Position numbers and translations under genes: made by a program
Notes under the pieces: model-generated
What the model was told of the DNA's origin: nothing
What the model saw: only the letters and a program-made list of their open reading frames with translations
Database searches by the model: none
Assembly: GCA_029260615.1 (NCBI GenBank)
Contig: JAJDCX010000024.1
Span: 1 to 55,178, forward strand
DNA: 55,178 nucleotides
Direction: 5' to 3'
Source: Phycisphaeraceae bacterium
GTDB taxonomy: Bacteria; Planctomycetota; Phycisphaerae; Phycisphaerales; Phycisphaeraceae
Shown: positions 1 to 6,262 of the stretch, piece by piece
Position numbering within the stretch: position 1 is the first letter of the stretch
Layout of the letters: every line of letters starts with the position of its first letter

Positions 1-1
1 C

Positions 2-175
2 GTGTCCTGGAAGAGCAACAGCGCCGACGAAGTCGGCCTGACACGCATCGCCCGCATCACCCTCTCCGACGACGCCACAGGCCGCTGGCGCCTCGCCGTC
101 ATGCAGGCCGACGACGAGTACCGCTACGATTACGCCGGCACGATCGTGGACGGGGTGATGATGATCGATCCTTGA
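2..175 (+). CDS. C-terminal end of an unidentified protein (5' truncated by window edge)
   Basis: An open frame enters from the left edge and ends at TGA 173-175, giving about 57 C-terminal residues that finish GVMMIDP. The composition (alternating hydrophobic and polar residues, several Asp, one Trp in GRWRLAVMQADD) suggests the last beta-strands of a soluble or secreted beta-rich domain. GC-rich third positions match the neighbouring real genes, which supports coding. No family is recognised from this fragment. Confidence 0.6.
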   Translation: MSWKSNSADEVGLTRIARITLSDDATGRWRLAVMQADDEYRYDYAGTIVDGVMMIDP

Positions 176-291
176 GGCAAGCGTGAGCTAAAGCGTTCTC
201 GGGTCAAGTGTAGCAGGTGGCTAGCCCAAAGCACCGCAGGACTAGACGGTGGCTGCGGATAGACCTCTAAGGGCGGCACGGGACATAGCGC

Positions 292-316
292 TATAGCTTG
301 GGCTGAGGAAGCTATA
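292..316. other. Perfect 8-bp inverted repeat (hairpin) upstream of the secreted protein gene
   Basis: TATAGCTT at 292-299 and AAGCTATA at 309-316 form a perfect stem with a 9-nt loop. It lies 40 bp before the GTG start at 358. No T-run follows, so it is not a classical terminator. It could be an operator or a 5' UTR hairpin. I see nothing else in the 182-bp gap. Confidence 0.4.
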
Positions 317-357
317 AATGCTCACCGATTCACCCCCAAACACCCGATAACCATGGT

Positions 358-3114
358 GTGACCAGGGCCCGAACGCTTCAATCTGCTTGTCTGGTGTGGC
401 TTGCGTTGGCTGTGGTGTGGACCTGCTTGGCCGAGCCTGTGTTGGCGCAGCACGGGTTGATCCGGCCGCGTCGGCAGGTCCGCATGTTCGACTTTGAGGA
501 GCCGGACAACTTCGAATCGTTGCCCAAGAACTGGTTCATCATTGGCCGACCCGCGGAGACATCGGACAGCCACTTCTTCCGTGAGCCGTTGCACCACGAC
601 CTGATGGAACGGCCGGGGTACCCGTCGTTTACGCAGGTCCGTTTTGATACCCAACACACCGTCTCCGGGGAGCGAAGCCTGTACCTGGGGCTCAACGGTG
701 GCAGTGCCGGGGCGTTTCTTGAGGTTGGAGCCATCCCGGCGGTGCCGCACAGTGACTACCTGATTACGGCGGTGGTCCGCACGGAATCGCTGCTGCGATC
801 GTCGGCGCATCTGTCGGCCTACTTCGTGGACAACAAGGGCAACCGCATCGACGCCAGCATCGTTCAGACACGCCCGATCAACACGGTGGGGGAGTGGACC
901 CAGGTCGCGGTCAAGCTCCGTGGTGATGCTGACGGGGCGGTGTGGATCGGTTTGGAAGTGGATATCCGTCAGCCCAAGCGGCAGCTTAGCGACCCGTTGG
1001 GGAAGCACCGGGTGCTGCTTAAAGATGTGCGAGGCGGGGCGTGGTTTGATGATATTACGGTCTGGCAGCTCCCCCGTGTGCAGGTTGCCAGTCAGAGCAA
1101 GGTCAACCTGGTGCGTGGGCCTGACCAGCCGCGTTTGGCGGTTACGGTCCGGGACCTGACCGGGCAGACACTGACGGTGGAGTTGACTGCTTACGACTAC
1201 GCGCTTCGGCCGGCGGCATACTCCCGGCATGAGTTGGGGCCCGGTGCGCCCCGGCATTGGGCCTGGGAGCCGGATCTCCCGGGGTACGGTTGGTACCTCG
1301 TGGATATGCAGGTCCGGGACCAGAGCCAGGGTGACACGCCCGGGCAGGTGCCGGTTGCGCGGACGTTTGGTGCATTTCTTTGGTTGCCCCCGGCCGCGCA
1401 GATTCATGCGATGGATGCGTCGCGGTTTCAGATTCTCGCACAAGGTTTGGCGGCGGATGAGTTCGCGCTCCTGCCAGAAATCCTGGAGGGCACGGGTATC
1501 CGGTCCACGGTTTTGAGTGTTTGGGATCGTGAGACGACGCTTGGTAGCATCGATGATCGTCGAGATCAGATCGATGAGATGATGCAATGGCTTTACCTTT
1601 CCGGCCGAAGCGCGTCGTTGTCGCTGGACCCGGTGCCCAAGGCGTTGGCTGTGGGGATGAACATCCCGGCGGCGGACCCGGTGACGGTTTTGGGTAGTGA
1701 TCGTGCCCAGTGGATTGCTTACCTGACCCCGACGTTGTTGAGCCACGGGCAGCGTGTTAGCCGGTGGTTTCTTGGGGCACCGGATCAGGCCTATGCATTC
1801 TATGACCCGAACTTGCCTGCGGTGACCGAGAAGGTGCAGCGGCAGTTTGAGACGCTTGCGCCGACACCGGAGCTGGTGATCCCCTGGCGGATCGATCAGT
1901 CTCGCCGTTTTGATGTGTCCGATTCGCTTCATTATCTCCTGGATGTTCCGCCGGGCGTGCCGGCGTATCAGATGCCGACGTACCTTCAAGAGTGGGACGA
2001 CATCAAAGACAATCTGACGCTGCATCTGCGTGAGCCTCCGGCTGACCGGATGAGTCATCCCAGGCGTGTCACTGATCTTGCGATCCGTATGCTCACCGCT
2101 TGGGAGCAGCAGCCCGGGGCGATCGCGGTCTCTGGGTTGTGGACCACGGCGGCGCAGCGTGAGAGAGCCCTGGTACCTGACCCGTTGCTGGGTGTGTTTG
2201 CCAATACGGCGCACCAGCTCGCCGGGCGGCGCGTCATTGGTCGGTTGACGCTAGGCGGTGGGGTGCAGGTGTTGATCCTGGACGGCCCGGCGGGCCCGGC
2301 GCTGGCGGCTTGGGGGCAGAGGCCGGGTGCGGATGTCAGTGTGTTGAACCTGTACTTGGGAGAGGCACCTGTGGCTGCGGATGTGTGGGGCAACCAAAGT
2401 TTGATCCCGTTGATCGATGGCAAGCACCGTTTTGATGTGCCGCAAACGCCGGTCTTTATCACGGGTATTGATCCCAAGCTCGCGATGTTCCGTGCGGGGT
2501 TCAAGATCGACGAGCCGTTCATCGAATCGACCCAGGGCGACCACGAGCGGGCGTTGACGCTGACGAATCCTTGGCCGATGACGATCAGCGGACACATGCG
2601 GATCACCGGGCCTAAGGGCTGGTCTTCCAAGCCTACTCGGCACTTTTTCTCGATCCCGGGCGGGCGTTCGGTGACGCTGCCTGTGGCGTTGTCTTTCCCG
2701 GTGTCCGAGGTCGCGGAGCCCAAGCACTTGAAGGCCCATTTGGAGTTCACCGCAGATGAGCCGATGGTGATCGATCTGTCGTTGCCGATTGAGGTCGGGC
2801 TTAAGGATGTGACATTCAACGCGACCGTCGCCCTGGTCCCCGGTGCCGACGGATTGGAGGACGCGACAGCTGCGGCGGTGGTGACGAATACGGGCACGGA
2901 AGTGCTTTCCTTGTATGTCTTCGGTAACCTCCCCGGGCAACCGATCCAGGAACGGATCATCTCCCAACTGACTCCGGGCCAGTCGGCCGTGCGACGATTT
3001 CGGTTCCCCGACGCGGGGCAGGCGCTGAGAAATCATGCCATGCGGATCGGTGTCCGAGAGATTGATGGGCCCAGGATGCTTAACCAGCGGCTGAGTGTTG
3101 ATGATCTTGAATGA
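358..3114 (+). CDS. Large secreted multidomain protein, carbohydrate-binding/glycosidase-like, function unknown
   Basis: 918 residues. The only usable start is GTG at 358, because the ATG at 353 runs straight into a stop. Residues 1-30 form a Sec signal peptide with cleavage expected after VLA-30. Residues about 40-240 look like a beta-sandwich (FDFEEPDNFESLP, then SGERSLYLGLNGGSAG and WFDDITVWQLP), the style of carbohydrate-binding modules that recognise FE/FD-type N-termini. About 250-345 is Ig-like. About 350-620 is an alpha/beta stretch that could be a degenerate TIM barrel. From about 720 to the end are Ig-like repeats (NPWPMTISGHMRI; VVTNTGTEVLSLYV). There is no membrane anchor or PEP-CTERM tail. 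I infer a periplasmic or exported polysaccharide-related protein. No catalytic residues can be named, so no enzyme activity is assigned. Confidence 0.85.
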   Translation: MTRARTLQSACLVWLALAVVWTCLAEPVLAQHGLIRPRRQVRMFDFEEPDNFESLPKNWFIIGRPAETSDSHFFREPLHHDLMERPGYPSFTQVRFDTQHTVSGERSLYLGLNGGSAGAFLEVGAIPAVPHSDYLITAVVRTESLLRSSAHLSAYFVDNKGNRIDASIVQTRPINTVGEWTQVAVKLRGDADGAVWIGLEVDIRQPKRQLSDPLGKHRVLLKDVRGGAWFDDITVWQLPRVQVASQSKVNLVRGPDQPRLAVTVRDLTGQTLTVELTAYDYALRPAAYSRHELGPGAPRHWAWEPDLPGYGWYLVDMQVRDQSQGDTPGQVPVARTFGAFLWLPPAAQIHAMDASRFQILAQGLAADEFALLPEILEGTGIRSTVLSVWDRETTLGSIDDRRDQIDEMMQWLYLSGRSASLSLDPVPKALAVGMNIPAADPVTVLGSDRAQWIAYLTPTLLSHGQRVSRWFLGAPDQAYAFYDPNLPAVTEKVQRQFETLAPTPELVIPWRIDQSRRFDVSDSLHYLLDVPPGVPAYQMPTYLQEWDDIKDNLTLHLREPPADRMSHPRRVTDLAIRMLTAWEQQPGAIAVSGLWTTAAQRERALVPDPLLGVFANTAHQLAGRRVIGRLTLGGGVQVLILDGPAGPALAAWGQRPGADVSVLNLYLGEAPVAADVWGNQSLIPLIDGKHRFDVPQTPVFITGIDPKLAMFRAGFKIDEPFIESTQGDHERALTLTNPWPMTISGHMRITGPKGWSSKPTRHFFSIPGGRSVTLPVALSFPVSEVAEPKHLKAHLEFTADEPMVIDLSLPIEVGLKDVTFNATVALVPGADGLEDATAAAVVTNTGTEVLSLYVFGNLPGQPIQERIISQLTPGQSAVRRFRFPDAGQALRNHAMRIGVREIDGPRMLNQRLSVDDLE

Positions 3115-3543
3115 CTGGCTGTGAGTTTTTGTCTTTCGTTTAGTTTTTCAGATCATCAATCACACATCACACATTGCAGATCAACGATCTAAAAGGCCTC
3201 ACGGTTTGCCGGCGGTAACGGCAGGCGCGGGGTCAGCGGGACCGGGTCGAGCCCGCGTCCTGTGATCCGTCATCTAGCCGGGGCGATGCGCTACCAAGGC
3301 CCCCCCCGGAAACTGTGTGAATTTTCATTCGCCACGGTTCCGGGGTTCCCGGATGTTCACCAGATGAAACCTGGCATACTTCCGGGGGGGGCAGCCCGTG
3401 AGTCCCGGTCCTGCTAATCAGCGGATACTCAGGGTAGCTGTCCATCGCCAGCGTGAGGTTGTCGGCAGACGCACTAGGCCCTCGGGCCCCCGGGTGTAAA
3501 TCCAGGAATAAGTTGCGTCTCCACTCTTGGATGGTGCGTCAGG

Positions 3544-3669
3544 TTTGTGCGCACAAAAGTGGTTTGTGTGGCCGGGGAATGGGTTGTAACCGGTGGATGG
3601 GCTTAGTGTAAAAAAAAGTTTGGTTTGGCGCGATTTTTGGTTGGGGAATGGGTCAAAGTGTGCGCACAA
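3544..3669. repeat. Pair of TGTGCGCACA palindromes with matching flanks
   Basis: TTTGTGCGCACAAA (3544-3557) is a perfect 14-bp palindrome followed by AGTGGTT. A second TGTGCGCACA (3660-3669) is followed by AAAGCGGTT. Each copy has a GGGGAATGGG word nearby: after the first copy at 3574-3583, before the second at 3643-3652. An A-run (3610-3617) lies between. The arrangement is that of paired operator sites or the ends of a short repeat unit. Confidence 0.6.
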
Positions 3670-3737
3670 AAGCGGTTGAAGGGGGGCACGCGATGGGGCG
3701 AAGGGTGTTAAGAAAGACGCTAAGAAAGGCGGGGGAG

Positions 3738-3780
3738 GATCACCGCAGAGGTCGCAGAGAGCGCGGAGGAGATGGGGGAG
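3738..3780 (+). repeat. Fragment of the CACCGCAGAG / CACAGAGA dispersed repeat family
   Basis: Sequence beginning GGATCACCGCAGAGG and continuing CGCAGAGAGCGCGGAGGAG closely resembles the reverse complement of 35535-35580 (GATTCACCGCAGAGAACG followed by GCGCAGAGAAGGAG). A related CACAGAGACACAGAGAAAA word occurs at 19100. This copy is a single arm without its inverted partner. Confidence 0.6.
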
Positions 3781-3976
3781 GGGGTGTTCGCAGATTTCAC
3801 TTCGTGGACCTTCGGTTGCGCAGATGAGGTAGACTAAAGGTTCCTGACACCTTTTCTGCCCCTGCGGCAAGACTATTTCAAACGCGGGCATGATGCGAGG
3901 ATTAAGATGAGCAAGGTGTGATTTTTCTATTGGGGCGGTGAGGGGTGCGAGTGGCAGTTCGGTAAGCTGACCGTCA

Positions 3977-4471
3977 CTAAGTGGTGTACGGGATCGCCTC
4001 GGTATCCGCCTTCAGCCGTACGGGGTGCCCGGGTTGCCCATTCTTGGTTACCTTCAAACAATGGATTTTGAAGTCGTACTTGATAAGCCTTTTCATGACT
4101 TCACGGCCACGTTCCTTGTACACGCCATTAGCACCCCATGCGGCAACCACAAAACGGGCTTTACCAGCCCATTTGGCCAGATATTCATCGTTGTTTGGAC
4201 CAATCGGATCTTGGTGGCGTTTTAATTCACTTGGATAAGTGGCGCGTAGAGCAAATAGGTTTACGACCACAAGTCCTCCGTATCCCCACTCTTGTGAAAA
4301 CCTTATGCAGCGAGTAATCGTATTGTCGTCCTGGTCGGCGTCTGCTGTGGACGGATTGAGCATGATCCACAAGACCTGGCGATTATTATCATCCCATACC
4401 CGTCTAAGATCGTAACGATACTTACCGCAATCGCTAATGGTCGCTGATTTTCTGATAATCTCTGGTTTCAT
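3977..4471 (-). CDS. DUF1643 family protein
   Basis: 164 residues, the usual length for DUF1643. The family signature is clear: LWIMLNPSTADADQDDNTI near residue 34, then RCIRFSQEWGYGGLVVVNLFALRATYPSEL, then VVAAWGANG near residue 110. DUF1643 proteins are common in mobile and accessory regions; the biochemical role is unknown. The start has a good SD (GAAGGA, 5 nt before ATG). It lies 30 bp downstream of the pentapeptide gene on the same strand, so the two are probably co-transcribed. Base composition is lower in GC than the flanking genes, consistent with acquisition by transfer. Confidence 0.9.
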   Translation of the reverse strand: MKPEIIRKSATISDCGKYRYDLRRVWDDNNRQVLWIMLNPSTADADQDDNTITRCIRFSQEWGYGGLVVVNLFALRATYPSELKRHQDPIGPNNDEYLAKWAGKARFVVAAWGANGVYKERGREVMKRLIKYDFKIHCLKVTKNGQPGHPVRLKADTEAIPYTT

Positions 4472-4501
4472 GTGTGTCCTTCATCTTGGGAAGCTGACCG
4501 T

Positions 4502-5971
4502 CTACGGAATTATTTTCGGTACCGGGACTTGGGTCCAGAGCAACCAAGCCCCCATGCGGACCACGAAGGATGCGGCTGCAAACCAGAGGATAACCTTCAC
4601 TATCTGGTGAATACGCCACAGCCCAATGACCCGTAGCGGATTCAACCGCCATAATCCGGATACTCTGTTTTCTCTAAAACAGATCGAGGCCTCGTTGAAC
4701 ATCACTCCGGGGATTGCTTTCCATCCAGGTCGATCCGATAGTGGGTGACACAATCCGTAATATTCAGCTAATGTTGGCGTTCGCCACACCCGTTCCTCTT
4801 GGTCTCGAAGTATGCTCACCTGCATCGTCAGGTACGCGCGCAATATGTTGTAGAATGCCATCAGAAAAGTCGCGGTGATGTACCACATCCAAGCACGCTG
4901 TGTATAACCAATCATCACTTTCCACACTTTTACATCATCATGAGTCGCATCGAACTCAAGGCGATGCTCATCGATCGTGTTTGTAATGGCAGCATTCACG
5001 TCCTGTTTAATGGCCTCTGCGTAGGCCGAGTACCCGGCCTCTTCTTCCACGACCACTGCCTTTGGGTCCTCAACTCCTATAGGGCTGTTGTCTGGATCAC
5101 TCTTTGCATATTCGATCTGGACCGAATCGTAGCCAGTCGAAACCGCTGTCAGGTAAGCGGCCTCACCTAGATGGGGCAACAGAAAGATCAAAAGTAAGCC
5201 CAGGTTCACCAAATACATCGGCCCCGTGTATTTATTCCGCAACACAGACCACGGGTTACGAGAATTGCCTTCAATATCGAGCCGCTTAACCAATGTGCCG
5301 TCAAACAATATCTTCCCGTTAATATGGCGAGCTTTTGCGTTATCAAGATTGGTACTTAAGAAGCGGCAGCCTGTTATATGCGAGCCCCTTAAATCCGCTT
5401 CTTCGAGGTGGGCAGACCCGAGTTTCGCTTCTTCGAGGTGGGCATAAAAAAGGACCGCGTTTTCGAGGTGGGCAGACATGAGGTTCGCGTTTTCGAGGTG
5501 GACATGCCTGAGTTTCGCGTTTTCGAGGTGGGCAGACATGAGGTTCGCGTTTTCGAGGTGGGCAGACCTGAGGTCCGCGTTTTCGAGGTGGGCTTCCATG
5601 AGGTTCGCGTTTTCGAGGTGAATAAACACAGTCCTTGACGGACCGCAGAAACGTCTCCACACGCCCAAACGGCCCTCCCCCTTGTCTTCCGTCTGGACCG
5701 CAACCTGTTCGGCTAGCCTTAGGAAGGCTAAACACCACCAGTCACCATGATATTCTTCCTGAAGGTCTTTAAGTTGATCAACGTACTCGTCCCCAAATGC
5801 CTCCCGGGCTACTGCATCGTTGAACGGCTGCTCACTGGTTTCGTCTAACCGTGCCTTTCCATCAGTATCCCTCTTGTATGCATCAGTATCCGGTGGCCAC
5901 GGCAACCCCTCTGGAAGCTCGTTGGGTCGTGGAAACTCTTCTGGCTGGTTTGTGTCGTCTTGGTTCTTCAT
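4502..5971 (-). CDS. Membrane-anchored pentapeptide-repeat protein
   Basis: 489 residues. Residues about 1-110 are soluble and acidic (PWPPDTDAYKRDTDG; DEYVDQLKDLQEEYHGDWWCLAFLRLAEQ). Residues about 118-200 are a pentapeptide-repeat solenoid made of eight near-identical 10-residue units (core AHLENANLMS), expected to form a right-handed quadrilateral beta-helix. The C-terminal half carries three or four hydrophobic segments (VNLGLLLIFLLPHL; WYITATFLMAFYNILRAYL; VILWFAAASFVVRMGAWLL) with a roughly 100-residue acidic domain between the first two. Pentapeptide repeats with TM segments occur in bacterial stress or defence loci, but no activity can be assigned here. It is probably in an operon with the DUF1643 gene downstream. 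The start has only a weak SD. Confidence 0.85.
   Translation of the reverse strand: MKNQDDTNQPEEFPRPNELPEGLPWPPDTDAYKRDTDGKARLDETSEQPFNDAVAREAFGDEYVDQLKDLQEEYHGDWWCLAFLRLAEQVAVQTEDKGEGRLGVWRRFCGPSRTVFIHLENANLMEAHLENADLRSAHLENANLMSAHLENAKLRHVHLENANLMSAHLENAVLFYAHLEEAKLGSAHLEEADLRGSHITGCRFLSTNLDNAKARHINGKILFDGTLVKRLDIEGNSRNPWSVLRNKYTGPMYLVNLGLLLIFLLPHLGEAAYLTAVSTGYDSVQIEYAKSDPDNSPIGVEDPKAVVVEEEAGYSAYAEAIKQDVNAAITNTIDEHRLEFDATHDDVKVWKVMIGYTQRAWMWYITATFLMAFYNILRAYLTMQVSILRDQEERVWRTPTLAEYYGLCHPLSDRPGWKAIPGVMFNEASICFRENRVSGLWRLNPLRVIGLWRIHQIVKVILWFAAASFVVRMGAWLLWTQVPVPKIIP
5401..5620 (-). repeat. 30-bp tandem repeat array encoding the pentapeptide solenoid
   Basis: The 9-mer TTCGAGGTG recurs at exact 30-bp steps starting at 5401, 5431, 5461, 5491, 5521, 5551, 5581 and 5611. 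The rest of each unit is a close variant of GGCAGACATGAGGTTCGCG. Each unit codes ten residues (two pentapeptides) on the minus strand. Nucleotide identity is far higher than the protein fold requires, so the array is a recent expansion. Because 30 is divisible by 3, other frames also stay open and give false ORFs here. Confidence 0.9.
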
Positions 5972-6053
5972 GTCACCAGAATACTTCTAATAGTTATTGC
6001 TGTCCTCTCTGAGTGCCGCAAATCCAATTCCAGAGTGCGAGTAGTGGTCGGTG

Positions 6054-6159
6054 TTAAGGGAACCTCTGAAAGTACCCATTCACGAGGTATTCACCCGGCT
6101 TCGCTAAGCCGCAAGCGGCTTTTTCGTGGCGCAATTCGAATTATTAGAGGTGCCCTTAA
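6054..6159. mobile_element. MITE-like element, 98 bp, TTAA-flanked with terminal inverted repeats
   Basis: TTAA at 6054-6057 and TTAA at 6156-6159 bracket a 98-bp core whose ends are GGGAACCTCTGAA (from 6058) and, on the other strand, GGGCACCTCTAATAA (from 6155): 11 of 13 end bases match. A 4-bp TTAA duplication fits the YTAR target preference of IS5-type transposases, and the tips resemble IS5-family tips, but that assignment is from memory. No coding capacity. Inside, CACGA (6081) pairs with TCGTG (6124), enclosing two mutually exclusive hairpins: GGCTT/AAGCC (6097-6110) and AGCCGC/GCGGCT (6107-6120). It lies about 80 bp upstream of the pentapeptide gene. Confidence 0.65.
6107..6124 (+). 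terminator. Rho-independent-terminator-like hairpin inside the MITE
   Basis: AGCCGC-AA-GCGGCT followed by four further Ts. It would act on plus-strand transcription, although the genes on both sides are on the minus strand. It overlaps an alternative hairpin at 6097-6110, so only one can form at a time. Confidence 0.5.
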
Positions 6160-6262
6160 GTCTGGTTAGCTGACGGTCAGGGAAGTGGGGTGGCCCGCGG
6201 GCAGCTATTCGAAGCGAGAGGCGGGCTTTGGTACGTTGCATCCAGTGTTATGACGTCTTCAT

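Larger units (their letters stand above)
3115..3976. other. 862-bp gene-poor spacer with palindromes and a repeat fragment
   Basis: No convincing gene. A 157-codon reading frame on the minus strand (3418-3891) lacks domain-like composition and is judged spurious. The stretch contains two copies of a TGTGCGCACA palindrome, paired GGGGAATGGG words, and a fragment of the CACCGCAGAG repeat family (listed separately). Its left part (3200-3480) is GC-rich with several potential stems but matches no RNA family I know. Confidence 0.6.

Noticed and set aside
176..357. Small RNA (tmRNA, SRP RNA or RNase P RNA) in the first spacer
   Set aside because: Looked for the conserved cores of these RNAs and found none; only one short hairpin is supported.
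322..2214. 630-codon open frame on the minus strand opposite the secreted protein
   Set aside because: Arg/His/Pro-rich antisense reading of a GC-rich gene with signal peptide and domain pattern on the plus strand.
3418..3891. 157-codon minus-strand frame in the spacer
   Set aside because: Covers palindromes and a repeat fragment, has no domain-like composition, and its codon use does not match neighbours.
5401..5620. Possible CRISPR array (30-bp repeats)
   Set aside because: Units are contiguous with no unique spacers and code for pentapeptide repeats; no cas genes nearby.
5408..5638. Additional open frames across the repeat array on both strands
   Set aside because: A 30-bp period keeps every frame open; only the minus frame continues into soluble and TM domains.
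3964..6180. Integron attC sites for the AGCTGACSGTC tags
   Set aside because: The tags lack the RYYYAAC/GTTRRRY core and no integrase gene is present; kept only as a tag observation.
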